Assembly: GCF_002210285.1 (NCBI RefSeq)
Contig: NZ_MWQE01000003.1
Span: 124,001 to 188,000 of the forward strand
Reading direction: 5' to 3'
Source: Fibrobacter sp. UWR2
GTDB taxonomy: Bacteria; Fibrobacterota; Fibrobacteria; Fibrobacterales; Fibrobacteraceae
DNA: 64,000 nucleotides
In this document: positions 50,701 through 59,090 of the stretch, in pieces
Position numbering within the stretch: position 1 is the first letter of the stretch
How the letters are laid out: the number at the start of each line of letters is the position of its first letter
Program-made: the position numbers and the translations under genes
The notes under the pieces: generated by a model
The model's database searches: none
What the model was told of the DNA's origin: nothing
What the model saw: only the letters and a program-made list of their open reading frames with translations

Positions 50701-52241
50701 AGGCGGCGAGCATGGTCATCGGTTCTCCGGACTGCCCGCTCATCAGTTCGCCCTATACCAACATGCACTTCTACAAGCCGCCTGCACCGATGCCGCTCAT
50801 TGTCGACATGTTCGACGTGAAGGGCGAGCCGCTTGGCGAAATGAACATTCCGACCGACTTCCATATTGAATCTGCTGAGTACCTGGATGGTAAGGCCGAC
50901 TCCATGGCTATTATCTATGACCGTGCGTTCCATCCGGACTCTATCCCGACTTACATCTGCTTGAAGTTCGAAGACGACAGGAGCAGGCAGAAGAAGATCA
51001 ATCCGTACGAAATGGGCATTTCCAACAACAAGAAGGATACGGAAATGTGGTGCTCCACGCAGTTCGATTCTACTGCTATCCGCGTCGCATACACCAAGAG
51101 CCCGGATAATGGCCGTACACTTGCGTTCGCCATCGATTCCACCTTCACGGCCGACGTGAAGACCTTGGTGAACCCCGAAGACAAGATTGCCTCGTTCACG
51201 GTTTACAAGTGGAAGGGCAAGGAAGCCAAGACCTTCTTCGAGAAGGGCCTTACCGACCGCATGGCTCCGATTATCATCTCGGCCCGTGCAACGAACGAAG
51301 GCGATGGCGGCATGTTTGACCAGGTGAAGATCGAAGTTTCTGAACCGGTCGTGGTTACCGATGCGTCTAAGGGTAAGGAGGCATTCTCCTACTACCTGAA
51401 CTCCGCAATCGATATCGCTGACCCGCTGCAGCGCTACATCCACGTGAAGTCTCAGGCTAGCCCGCAGGACCGTAGTGCTACGCTGACCCTGCGTTACAAC
51501 AACTCTGACCCGAACAGCCCGACTCCGCACGTGGGCGACTACATCCGCTTCCGTGCCGACACGTTCATGTGGACCGATACCCTGAACGGTGCTGCTGCCG
51601 GTGCCGATACGCTGCGTCAGCCTACGGATGCCGACTGGCACTGGAACTCTCCGACGAACTACAATTCGACGGACCGCCTGCCGTCTCCGTGGGTACAAGT
51701 CGTGGGTGACGCCAAGATTGCCGTTACGACAATCAGCTACAACTACGCCGACCCGAGTTCTGTGAACGATACCACTCCTGTGGGCAATGTTATCCCGATC
51801 AAGACGAGCGACAACATCGACTTCGTCAAGGAAAACTACCCGGGTACGCTTGGCCACTTCGTGCAGTCCGACATGGGCTCCATCATTGGGTCCAAGGAAG
51901 AATATGCCACGGTCAACAAGGGTGATGTCAAGTTCTACTACTCTGTCGATTACTACACGAACCTCGGTGCGTTTGTTGCCCACCAGGGCGGCTCGATCGC
52001 CTGTACCGATTCGTTCTTCTCCTCTGACCCGTCGCAGAACCTGCCGGGTGACTGCGTCAAGAACCCGCGTAACTTCTACATCTCCTGGAACATGGTTTCC
52101 GAGAACCACCGTCTGGTGGGTACCGGTGCCTACATCACCAAGTTCACGTCTTACGTGAAGCTTGGCGACAAGGGCAAGAGAGCCAAGAAGGAACTGACCG
52201 AAGTCTGGGGCGTGAAGCGCGGCAAGGGTAAGGTGAAGTAA
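47715..52241 (+). CDS. Giant fibro-slime domain surface protein
   Basis: 1508 residues from ATG 47715, which has GGAAGGA upstream; a TTG at 47697 in frame is less likely. Signal peptide with an n-region of basic residues and hydrophobic core ending AAQSAWS before ACTG. Residues 455-615 form the fibro-slime domain (YDNSTWDARIKGDNNQMFCF, FSFRGDDDIWVFIDYKLAVD, GLHGKLVPGQDYNIDIFFCD), related to PA14-type carbohydrate-binding folds. Beta-rich domains follow, and the end is basic (VWGVKRGKGKVK). F. succinogenes fibro-slime proteins are associated with the outer membrane and cellulose binding. Monocistronic, with its own terminator. Confidence 0.88.
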   Translation: METKTMKNTKNSLWKWVLSASLLLMAAQSAWSACTGTLHFKKPDDWPTAFFVAMNNIPDQAGSKGGIAATRYNAATGFYDYDLSLAGPEAQETMFALQTLAETSAAKPMHYILSSVWDGSAAYDPNVAKNGRDIACPSVKGATDVWVMEHPKKPGTTLVQYTKPNIKYFYVLVPDNAEWKGTVPMYSPDGTYASRKEMRADPNMCGWYYVVWLDETLPDNLIILTDGDEELDEAIGLDGADADALTPFPMQTFFDAFPDADKIYFVADFDELDDPSTKGIFTTDPGIEGTCSYKLAAILYDTDASMHGAFTCDAYPNVASNKCYSATAKYNYPGNGQDNTVPCIGVTTGIVNSILDTATRKPVYNAASGCFVSQEAFDVMFKETPGINSQHCRDVVFKLAKDGLWEYDSYNEPTGAFTILNDLADSVRLGTCAGDCKTAATLREGLGNVRYGIGEQGQTPTQNGISQKAQTLFPGVSDWSAIEPTTGLPYIDLYPVSDKEFGDGKHPNVYDNSTWDARIKGDNNQMFCFESHAKFTYRNGMQFSFRGDDDIWVFIDYKLAVDLGGTHLAAPGYVKLDTLNGLHGKLVPGQDYNIDIFFCDRRTDMSNVRIKTNMYIKQATGIQLETTPVSSGLQLGICVLKTGAGDCASVALGTAGGGQETTQECGDAISTNVNYSIVTKKGGLNPTGCSDCAALPLGGIVHGGINLTNPKVPIIDVDKITGLAPGTYYLKITVDGKTEPFKFKVKGNLGLVTKDVTFDNVDGEIGLKYDSGTQWKFVGESLAGKRIPIYISAPDEYGGVDIISAKGQAYELKLSAGATLYKTQDGTEPLTIPYTGRVNDDGIDTFWVDVPLAGLTASPTEITATVGPTSATLKFYAPRLVFANPDSTDAAGNVITWSPINPPADPNVDENGEEYFHWVSADVDFYLLVVDPSTNEICKECYYALDFVGNSTSTGIVGSGQYTYADGTTKDGNPVIGFNEGVYLIRIRSNQEYATEAASMVIGSPDCPLISSPYTNMHFYKPPAPMPLIVDMFDVKGEPLGEMNIPTDFHIESAEYLDGKADSMAIIYDRAFHPDSIPTYICLKFEDDRSRQKKINPYEMGISNNKKDTEMWCSTQFDSTAIRVAYTKSPDNGRTLAFAIDSTFTADVKTLVNPEDKIASFTVYKWKGKEAKTFFEKGLTDRMAPIIISARATNEGDGGMFDQVKIEVSEPVVVTDASKGKEAFSYYLNSAIDIADPLQRYIHVKSQASPQDRSATLTLRYNNSDPNSPTPHVGDYIRFRADTFMWTDTLNGAAAGADTLRQPTDADWHWNSPTNYNSTDRLPSPWVQVVGDAKIAVTTISYNYADPSSVNDTTPVGNVIPIKTSDNIDFVKENYPGTLGHFVQSDMGSIIGSKEEYATVNKGDVKFYYSVDYYTNLGAFVAHQGGSIACTDSFFSSDPSQNLPGDCVKNPRNFYISWNMVSENHRLVGTGAYITKFTSYVKLGDKGKRAKKELTEVWGVKRGKGKVK

Positions 52242-52268
52242 CACTTGTCCAGACCCACATAGTTTTGT

Positions 52269-52299
52269 AACCCCGCCCCTGGGCGGGGTTCTTTTTTTC
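52269..52299 (+). terminator. Intrinsic terminator of the fibro-slime gene
   Basis: AACCCCGCCC-CT-GGGCGGGGTT followed by CTTTTTTT, 27 bp after the stop codon and immediately before the next gene's -10 box. Confidence 0.9.
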
Positions 52300-52311
52300 T
52301 ACATTTAGCGC
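52300..52311 (+). promoter_or_regulatory. Candidate leaderless promoter of the SPOR-like gene
   Basis: TACATT (52300-52305), six bases TAGCGC, ATG 52312. The region upstream is the terminator hairpin, so only 12 bp separate the end of the T-run from the start codon. Confidence 0.5.
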
Positions 52312-52734
52312 ATGCGAAATTTTGCTATTTGCTTCTGGGCCTGCGCACTCCTCGCGTCTATCGCGTGGGCGGGCGACCCGACCGACATCGATTCCCTTTT
52401 CCGTGGTAAGGAATACAAGCCCGAACTGAGTCCGTCGCTCCGCGACACGACGAACGTCTCGGCCACCTCGATCCCGTCGAAGGCTAAGGACGGCAAGGAA
52501 TCCAAGGGTAACGGCTATTACGTGCTGCAGTTCGAAGCCGTGGGCGATTTCGATGCGGCAGAACGTCGCAGGGCTCAGATTGCGGCCTCTACCGGCTACA
52601 ATATCCAGGTGGTGTTCGAGGCTCCGTTCTACAAGCTCCGTGGCGGTGGCTGGACCAGCAAGAAGGCCGCCGACGACAAGGCCCGCGAACTCTCTGTCTA
52701 TAATATTAATGCGCTCGTAGTCAAGCTGCGCTAA
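52312..52734 (+). CDS. Exported SPOR-like domain protein
   Basis: 140 residues. Signal peptide MRNFAICFWACALLASIAWA; a low-complexity linker (about 25-62); then a SPOR-type domain (about 65-140) with YYVLQFEAVGDFDAAERRRA, IQVVFEAPFYKLRGGGW, and NINALVVKLR. SPOR domains bind denuded glycan strands of septal peptidoglycan, so this small protein may localise to the division site. It stands alone between two terminators. Confidence 0.75.
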   Translation: MRNFAICFWACALLASIAWAGDPTDIDSLFRGKEYKPELSPSLRDTTNVSATSIPSKAKDGKESKGNGYYVLQFEAVGDFDAAERRRAQIAASTGYNIQVVFEAPFYKLRGGGWTSKKAADDKARELSVYNINALVVKLR

Positions 52735-52756
52735 TACATTACGCTTCTATGAACAA

Positions 52757-52792
52757 TAAACGCCTCGTATTGACGAGGCGTTTTAATTTTTC
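52757..52792. terminator. Bidirectional intrinsic terminator
   Basis: ACGCCTCGT-ATTG-ACGAGGCGT (52760-52781) with T-rich tracts on the plus side (TTTTAATTTTTC) and A-rich sequence on the other. It serves the SPOR-like gene and the convergent 1363-residue gene. Confidence 0.85.
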
Positions 52793-55700
52793 TTATTCAA
52801 GCCCGAGCAACTGCTTGATGGCGAATTCATCCATCGATGCAGGTAACAGCGCGCGTTCCTCGGGCGACACGTAGGCGAATTTGCGCTCGCTGGCGGGCCG
52901 TGCGCTCCTGTCCCTGAGTACGACTGGCGTGTCCTTCGTGGAGTAGAAGAACTTTCCGGTCTTGATGAACTTGTGCCTCTGGCACCCTTGCTTGATGGCC
53001 TCGTTCAGCGCCTTGAGGATCATCGGGCCTGCGCGGTCCACGTGGTGCAAATGCAACAGGCGCGAAAGCAGAAGCTCTTCGTGGATGGGGGCTTCGTGGT
53101 CTACGTAGAACTTCATCTGCACGATAAGCGCGATGGCGTCGAGTTCCGCGATGGGTTTGTCGTGTGCGGTACCCTCGATTTTCGGGTGTATCGCCTGGTA
53201 CGGTACCGTCGCGATTTCCGGAGTGCTCTGCGCGGATTCTTCGCTGGAATTTTCTTCGTCGGAGGGAGGCGGCGCCACGCTCTGCTCGATAGCGATCGTC
53301 GTGACGATGTGGCTTGCCTCGTCGTTGTACGACACGTACCAGAACGGAGTCCAGATGGTGATGACCTTCCAGCCCAGCTGGCGTAGCATCACGGGGCGCA
53401 CGTATTCGCGGTCTTCTACGGATTCACGGAAGCGCTCGGTGGTGCAGTCGTCCTCGATGACGGCGAGAATGCGGTTGCTGTTGTTCGCGTCGATGACGAT
53501 AGGCCCGACCGGGATGCCGCTGCCGGCGAAACTCGGTTCGACCTTGACGTTTTCGTTTGCGAGCAGGTCCATGACCTGCGGGCGCAAGACGGAATCGGCG
53601 ATATGCGAGTCGTTCGATGCCGGGACGCTCTTTTTCGCAAGGTAGACAATCCAGTCGCGGAGCAGTCCGGGCTTGGCATTCGCCTGAATGTCGATATCGT
53701 GCTTGGTGGAGAACACCTGCATCTCGTGACGGGCGAGCGTGGTGCAGACGGCAAGCTTGCGTTCGGCAGAATTCTTGTCGATGCCTTCGGGTTCGGCAAG
53801 TACGTAGATGACGTCGCGGAACTTGTCCGTGGCCCTGTCGGGTGTCTTCACGTAGAAACTGATGGCCGGGCTTGTCTGCGCGAAGAACATGTCGGCAGCG
53901 GAACCCTTGGTGACGAGCGCCTTGATGGCGGCCTCGATCTCGTGGCAACGCGCTTCGCTGAAGGCGATAATCCCGAGGGTCTGCCCGGGGTGCTTTTCGG
54001 CGTGCTGTACCGCGGCCTTCGCGATGTCCTTTACCTTGTCTGCAATAATCTTCAGGGAATCGCGCCGCGGGGTCTTTTTCATCGGGAGCGGGAACTGCTT
54101 GATGCCGCCGTTGTAGATGCGGTCGTTCGCAAACTGGAACAGCGTGGGGTCGGAATAGAAATCCGAGAACCAGAGTTCGCGCGTGGGGATGCCCCTGCGT
54201 AGTGCCGCCGTCATGATGTTCTCGAGGAAGAACGTCGTGTGCGGGGGAGTCACGTCGAGGAAGGCGTCGAATGCCTGCTCCTCGAGGGTCGGCACGTGCG
54301 GGTTGCCGATAAGGATAGTCTTCTTGCCCTGCAGTACGAGCGGCATGGCCTCGGCGACCGAGATGCAGTCCGCGTCGAGGAGGATTACGGTATCGTACTG
54401 GTAGTCCTTGCTCTGGGTGAACGCCTCGTCGATGTTCAGTACCGTGAGTTTGCCGGTATCGGCGATGGCGTGCACTTCGCGGAAGTTCGCGTTGCAAAGT
54501 TGGTCGAGCAACGTGCGGTACTGCTTACTCTGCTGCGTGTGCGCCTTGGGGGCGCATGCGAAAATCTCGGGGAAGTTCTTGTTGATGAGCTGCACCTGGG
54601 TGCCCGCCCAGGCGTGCGTGCAGGCCTGGACAATTTCGTCGCTGATGGCGCCCGGGTTCTGCAGGTATTGCCGCAGGCTCTTGCAGCCGTATTCCTCAAC
54701 CTGGTTGAAGAGTGCCGTGAGCTGCAGGTGCGATTCGAGACTGCCCCAGCTTGTTTTCCACTGGCTAATCTTTGCAAGGCATTTGTCAAAGCTCAGGCTT
54801 TCGAGCGGGGTGTCGAGCCCGAGTTCCTTGGTGAGGATTCGGGTTGTCGAGAGCAGGTCCTGGATGCTCTGGTCAAAGTCGGCAAACTGCGGGAACAACT
54901 GCTTGAACTGGTGCCAGTGCTCGAGCAGGGAGAGCATCAGTTCCAAATGCGGATCGTCCTTGAACTTCTCGCGGAAGTTGTACAGGTAGGTAATCTTCGC
55001 GTTCAGGGTTACCCAGTTGGATTTCTCGTAGAGCCAGTCCTTGCCGAGCAGGTGGTTGCCGAGAACCGCGGTATCCTTGTAGGCGCGCTTGTTTTCTTGC
55101 AACTCGATGAGCGTGTCGATAAGGTCGAGCAGGTGTGCATCCGATGTGACGTCTTTCGGGTGCTTGAGCACCTTGAGCAGGCGCTTGCGCGAATTGCGGT
55201 AGCGGTCGGAAAGGCCCTTGAGGGTCGCCTTCAGGCTGTCCTCGAATTCGTCACGGAACGAGAGGATATTCTCGTCGACGGCGTTGTCGGTGTAGATGTC
55301 GGATGTCTGCCTGTGGTAGCGGACCCAGCTGTCGCCGGCTTCGGGGAGCGCACGCAGCGTGTCCTGGTAGGCGCTCCAGCTGGAGGACTTCAAATCCCAG
55401 TTCTCGAATTCCGGAGTGTTCGCGTCGAAGTTCTTGCGGATGAGCGCGATGACCTCGGCGAGTAGCGGCAGGTATATGCCTGTCGGGAAGAAACTCTCCT
55501 TTTCGAAGAGCTCTACCAGCGGGCCGAGCGTCTTGGCCTTTTCTTCGGCTTCGCCGAATGCCTTGAGGATCTCGTCGCGCTTTTCTGGCGGTAGGTCGTT
55601 TGCGGTGACGTTCTCGAATGTCCTGCGTGCAGTAAGCCCGTTCTGCTTGAAGTAGATGTCTACAATCTGCTGTAGCGTATTGCGCAGGGCGTTGAACTGC

Positions 55701-56884
55701 TTGTAGTTGAGCGTGTTCGATTCCTGGAAAATCGAATCCATGTACTTGCCGCGGATTTTCGGGGTCTGCGTGAACTCGGCAAGGATATTGGTGAGGCTCG
55801 TCTTCGAGGGCTCGACCTCGCGGTTCACGGCCCTGTAGTAAGAGGCAAAATAGTTCCTGGCCGCATTCACCTGGTCGACAAGCGTATGGCGTTCGGGGCC
55901 GGCGTACGACCTGAACGGCGGTTTCCATGTCTGGTTGAATGTCTGCTGCGTGACGGCACGGCGCGTGATGACGAGCGTGTCCTTGCCCTTGGAGAGGGAT
56001 TCCGCGACAATGTTTGCGGCAACACGCATCTTCTGCGTACCCGGGAGCGACTGGATGGCGTAACCGAGCGTGTTCTCCTGGAGCGCGTCGATGGTGACCT
56101 TCGTCGTGTGCGAGTCCGTGGTGTAGAGGAAATGGTGCTCGGTCGGGTTGAACAGCTGGTCGAAATCGGCGTCGTCAAAGACGGATTCCTTGACCTGGAA
56201 ACCGTCTTCGCCTAGGAGCGAACTCACGAAGGAGTTGCTGTCGATACGCTTGTCGCCGTAGAAATCCTCCATGTTCTTCTTGAGGCGGAGCCTGCTGGAA
56301 TTGAGGAAGGCGAGGCAGATGCCGTGGCGAGTGAACTTCCAGTTGCGCTCGGAGGCGACGGCCTTTTCAAAAAGTGAAAAGTAAAGCTGGATGTTGAATT
56401 GCCCGTTGACGGTGGCGTCTTCGGCCTTCGGGAGCGACATGTCGGCGAGCCTTTCGCGGAGCACGATGTTCTCCAAGGGCGGCATCTTCGAAAGCGATAG
56501 CGACTTGAAGTCGGGACTCACGTCGACGGGCACGAGCAGGGTCGGGGCGAGCGCATTGCCGTCCCATTTGAGGAACCCGAGGAGCAGGTACAGGTCGGAC
56601 TTGCCGAAGTCCTGGGCCTTGTCCTTGAAAACGCGGGTAAAGAGTTCGGTACGTTCCTTTTTCTGCTGGGCGGTAAAGCCCTGCGATTCGGGGAGGAAGG
56701 AATCGAGCGGGAGTGTCGAACCGGATTGCAACCACCTGTCATAGAAGGCGTCGCCTGCCTCGAGCAGGAGCGGCGTCTGGAACTCGTACTTTGTCGAAAA
56801 ATGGAGCAAGCGGTCCTTGTTGTCATAAAGGGCTGCTTCTTGACATATCTTCAAAACGACGGACGATGGTGTAACGTGCGACAT
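52793..56884 (-). CDS. SF1-helicase / Vsr-like nuclease / DUF3320-like protein with degenerate ATPase motifs
   Basis: 1363 residues. The order resembles defence-type DUF4011 helicase-nuclease fusions: N-terminal domain, SF1 helicase core split by about 500 helical residues, Vsr/MTES_1575-like nuclease (about 1105-1175), C-terminal DUF3320-like helical domain (about 1245-1330). Helicase motifs are recognisable but broken: Walker A reads SLPGTQKM (about 279-286) instead of GPPGTGKS; Walker B reads LLDADC (about 835-840) instead of FDEAS; GNPHVP replaces GDPKQLPP; the TRAR-type motif reads TTLAR. The nuclease keeps VIDAN and AVIEDD, and RQLGWKVITIWTPFWY. It is probably an ATP-independent scaffold or nuclease. 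TATATT lies six bases before the ATG. Confidence 0.7.
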   Translation of the reverse strand: MSHVTPSSVVLKICQEAALYDNKDRLLHFSTKYEFQTPLLLEAGDAFYDRWLQSGSTLPLDSFLPESQGFTAQQKKERTELFTRVFKDKAQDFGKSDLYLLLGFLKWDGNALAPTLLVPVDVSPDFKSLSLSKMPPLENIVLRERLADMSLPKAEDATVNGQFNIQLYFSLFEKAVASERNWKFTRHGICLAFLNSSRLRLKKNMEDFYGDKRIDSNSFVSSLLGEDGFQVKESVFDDADFDQLFNPTEHHFLYTTDSHTTKVTIDALQENTLGYAIQSLPGTQKMRVAANIVAESLSKGKDTLVITRRAVTQQTFNQTWKPPFRSYAGPERHTLVDQVNAARNYFASYYRAVNREVEPSKTSLTNILAEFTQTPKIRGKYMDSIFQESNTLNYKQFNALRNTLQQIVDIYFKQNGLTARRTFENVTANDLPPEKRDEILKAFGEAEEKAKTLGPLVELFEKESFFPTGIYLPLLAEVIALIRKNFDANTPEFENWDLKSSSWSAYQDTLRALPEAGDSWVRYHRQTSDIYTDNAVDENILSFRDEFEDSLKATLKGLSDRYRNSRKRLLKVLKHPKDVTSDAHLLDLIDTLIELQENKRAYKDTAVLGNHLLGKDWLYEKSNWVTLNAKITYLYNFREKFKDDPHLELMLSLLEHWHQFKQLFPQFADFDQSIQDLLSTTRILTKELGLDTPLESLSFDKCLAKISQWKTSWGSLESHLQLTALFNQVEEYGCKSLRQYLQNPGAISDEIVQACTHAWAGTQVQLINKNFPEIFACAPKAHTQQSKQYRTLLDQLCNANFREVHAIADTGKLTVLNIDEAFTQSKDYQYDTVILLDADCISVAEAMPLVLQGKKTILIGNPHVPTLEEQAFDAFLDVTPPHTTFFLENIMTAALRRGIPTRELWFSDFYSDPTLFQFANDRIYNGGIKQFPLPMKKTPRRDSLKIIADKVKDIAKAAVQHAEKHPGQTLGIIAFSEARCHEIEAAIKALVTKGSAADMFFAQTSPAISFYVKTPDRATDKFRDVIYVLAEPEGIDKNSAERKLAVCTTLARHEMQVFSTKHDIDIQANAKPGLLRDWIVYLAKKSVPASNDSHIADSVLRPQVMDLLANENVKVEPSFAGSGIPVGPIVIDANNSNRILAVIEDDCTTERFRESVEDREYVRPVMLRQLGWKVITIWTPFWYVSYNDEASHIVTTIAIEQSVAPPPSDEENSSEESAQSTPEIATVPYQAIHPKIEGTAHDKPIAELDAIALIVQMKFYVDHEAPIHEELLLSRLLHLHHVDRAGPMILKALNEAIKQGCQRHKFIKTGKFFYSTKDTPVVLRDRSARPASERKFAYVSPEERALLPASMDEFAIKQLLGLE

Positions 56885-56896
56885 GCTATGAATATA
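56885..56896 (-). promoter_or_regulatory. Candidate leaderless promoter of the 1363-residue gene
   Basis: Minus strand TATATT (56896-56891), CATAGC, ATG 56884: the exact six-base spacing. Confidence 0.5.
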
Positions 56897-56920
56897 AGAT
56901 TTTTTCGTGTTTTAGAGTGT

Positions 56921-57787
56921 TTACAGAATCTGATATATCAAATAAATAGCATCGGCAAGCCCGATAGGCGCGGGCGAGGCGGCAAGGCCCGCCTTGAAAC
57001 ATACCCGCCCGAGTAGCGTTTCCCTGCTTAGGCCCGCTTCGCGGTCCTGCCGCAGGCTGTGGGCGAGCTCGCGCTTGGAAAGCTTCTTGCCGGCCGTGTC
57101 TACGATAAGGGGGTGGTGCAGGTATGCAGGCGGCGTCTCGCGCCCGAGCATGCGCATCAGCGCAATCTGGCGGGCGGTAGAACTCAGGATGTCCTCGCCG
57201 CGCACGACATGCGTGATGCTTTCGTCTATATCGTCGACGCATACGGCGAACTGGTAGGTCCATTGCCCGTCGCGGTCGCGTATGGGGAAGTCTCCGCACT
57301 GCTTTTTCGGGTTCTCGTCGAAGTCGCCGAGCCGCAGGTCGTGCCAGTGGATGGTCTCGTCGGGAACGATGACCCGCAGGTTATGCGGTGCGTCGGCTGC
57401 GTGGGCTTCTGCGGCATGCAGGCACTTCCCGCTATAAACGATTTCGCCGGTCGCGCTCTTGGGGTTTTCTGCCTCGAGCTGCTTGCGGCTGCAGTAGCAG
57501 GGGTAAACGAGGCCTTCGCGCTTGAGTTTTTCGAGGGCTGCCTCGTAGACGGGCTTTCTGTTACTTTGTATGCTGTCGCTGTCGTATTCGAACCCGAACC
57601 ATTCCAGGTCCTCGTAGATGCTCCTGATGTATTCGGGGCGTGCGCGGCTCTGGTCGTGGTCTTCGATGCGTAAGTGGATTGAAAGGTTCCATTTTTTCGC
57701 GGCAGCCCACACGTATAGAGCCGAAAGCAGGTGGCCTTCGTGCAGGTAGCCCGTGGGGCTTGGCGCAAATCGGATTTTTCCAGGCAT
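56921..57787 (-). CDS. gluQ: Glutamyl-Q tRNA(Asp) synthetase
   Basis: 288 residues, the length of GluQ-RS and much shorter than GltX because the anticodon-binding domain is absent. Class I signatures: HIGH-type PSPTGYLHEGHLLSALY (about 10-26) and GKKLSKRE as the KMSKS motif (about 243-250). The zinc site is CYCSRKQL (about 100-107) with YSGKCLHA. It attaches glutamate to queuosine 34 of tRNA-Asp. TAATAT lies seven bases before the ATG. It lies 36 bp upstream of the large helicase-like gene on the same strand. Confidence 0.9.
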   Translation of the reverse strand: MPGKIRFAPSPTGYLHEGHLLSALYVWAAAKKWNLSIHLRIEDHDQSRARPEYIRSIYEDLEWFGFEYDSDSIQSNRKPVYEAALEKLKREGLVYPCYCSRKQLEAENPKSATGEIVYSGKCLHAAEAHAADAPHNLRVIVPDETIHWHDLRLGDFDENPKKQCGDFPIRDRDGQWTYQFAVCVDDIDESITHVVRGEDILSSTARQIALMRMLGRETPPAYLHHPLIVDTAGKKLSKRELAHSLRQDREAGLSRETLLGRVCFKAGLAASPAPIGLADAIYLIYQIL

Positions 57788-57800
57788 GCGCGGAATATTA
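57788..57800 (-). promoter_or_regulatory. Candidate leaderless promoter of gluQ
   Basis: Minus strand TAATAT (57800-57795), seven bases, ATG 57787. Confidence 0.4.
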
Positions 57801-57909
57801 GAATTTTTGCCCTACGGCTAGGGAAAATATTTATAACAGAATCGTTTTTGATTGTTTTTATATATATTCTTGGTGGTTAGGATGGTAAACCCGTAAACAG
57901 GATTCTTAT

Positions 57910-58500
57910 ATGCAGTTTAGCTTTTTGCGCTCTCTATGCCTTGCCGTATTTGCCGTAGCGGCTTGCGTGGCGCCATCCCTAGCAGAAGACATTATCGCTA
58001 CGACCTCCAACGGTTCTACCGTAATCTTGCACGACAATGGCCGCTGGGAATACTACCAGAACAATGCGAAAATCAGGGACGTGCGTGAATCCGCCGTGCC
58101 GAAGGATGCGCGCTTCGAGGTTTCCGTGATGTACGAGGGCGCCGACAAGGTGAAGAAGAACGTGCGCATGGCGCTCGAGGCGGACTTCGCTACCGAAGAA
58201 GAAATCCGGGATAGCCTGCGCAAGGTCCCGAAGGGCGGCTACATCTATTTCCAGGTCCCGACCAAGCAGATCAAGCCGGGCTTGGTACGTGAACTGACCT
58301 ACTCCATCTACGATACGGGAAAGAATCCGATATTCACGAAGACGGTGCGCGATACCGAAGCGAAGGCCAGCGAAGATGCCGGAGTCTCGAACCTGCTGGT
58401 CGTGCCCCTTTATGGGCGCCCCAAGGCCAAGGTGATGAAGGCCCGCGTCGAGGACCGCAAGAATCATGCAACGCTCGATATCGATGTCCCGGTCAGGTAA
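57910..58500 (+). CDS. Secreted protein of unknown function
   Basis: 196 residues. Signal peptide with hydrophobic core LCLAVFAVAACVAPSLAE. It begins with the short motif ATTSNGSTVILHDNGRWEYY (TxxGxxVxLxxxGxWxY), seen in several small exported proteins, then a beta-rich domain (FEVSVMYEGADKVKKNVRM; GGYIYFQVPTKQIKPGLV). Function unknown. AGGA precedes the ATG by seven bases; a TATATT-type box lies near 57860, so this gene has a normal leader. Its stop overlaps the exonuclease start (TAATG). Confidence 0.65.
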   Translation: MQFSFLRSLCLAVFAVAACVAPSLAEDIIATTSNGSTVILHDNGRWEYYQNNAKIRDVRESAVPKDARFEVSVMYEGADKVKKNVRMALEADFATEEEIRDSLRKVPKGGYIYFQVPTKQIKPGLVRELTYSIYDTGKNPIFTKTVRDTEAKASEDAGVSNLLVVPLYGRPKAKVMKARVEDRKNHATLDIDVPVR

Positions 58501-59090
58501 TGGAAAACCTGAGTGAACTAAAATTCGCCGTCGTGGACGTAGAGACGTCCGGCGGAGCGGGTGACGAGAACCGCATTACCGAAATAGGGATAGCCCTGCT
58601 CGATGGAGTCGAGCAGGTGGGCGAGTTCCATAGTCTCGTGGATCCGGGTGTGCCGATTACGCCGTTCGTGCAGAACCTTACGGGCATTACCGACGAGATG
58701 GTTCGCGGAGCCCCGCAGTTCCAGGCACTTGCAGAAGAGATTGCCGAACTTCTGGACGGGCGCATTTTCGTGGCGCACAACGTGATGTTCGATAGTAAGA
58801 TCATGCGGACAGAGATGAAGCGCTGCTGCATTGCGTTCGACCCGCCGCGCCTCTGCACGGTGAAGCTGTCGCGCAAGGTTTTCCCCGGGCATGTGAGCTA
58901 CAGTCTGCACAACTTGACCGAGGCCCTCGGGCTGCCGGACTTTAACCACCACAGGGCGATGGCCGACACGCTTGCCTGTGCCGAGATTCTGAAACTTGCC
59001 TACAACAAGGTCGGCCCGGAAAAGATCCTGAAAGAGGTGAAGAACCTCTCGAAGCCCAAGAAGGCGCGGATCATAGTCTCTAATTCCTGA
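58500..59090 (+). CDS. DnaQ-type 3'-5' exonuclease (DEDDh family)
   Basis: 196 residues. Exonuclease motifs: Exo I FAVVDVETSG (D13, E15), Exo II VAHNVMFDSKIM, Exo III HHRAMADTLACAEI with the catalytic His and Asp. The spacing GITDEMVRGAP is typical of PolC/DnaQ-like proofreading exonucleases. It could be the epsilon proofreading subunit or a separate trimming nuclease; a clamp-binding motif is not evident. Translationally coupled to the secreted protein gene upstream; its 3' end overlaps the convergent GH3 gene by 11 bp. Confidence 0.88.
   Translation: MENLSELKFAVVDVETSGGAGDENRITEIGIALLDGVEQVGEFHSLVDPGVPITPFVQNLTGITDEMVRGAPQFQALAEEIAELLDGRIFVAHNVMFDSKIMRTEMKRCCIAFDPPRLCTVKLSRKVFPGHVSYSLHNLTEALGLPDFNHHRAMADTLACAEILKLAYNKVGPEKILKEVKNLSKPKKARIIVSNS

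Noticed and set aside
49152-52244. 1030-residue open frame on the minus strand
   Set aside because: Antisense to the fibro-slime gene, with Arg/Val-rich sequence and no recognisable domain or start signal.
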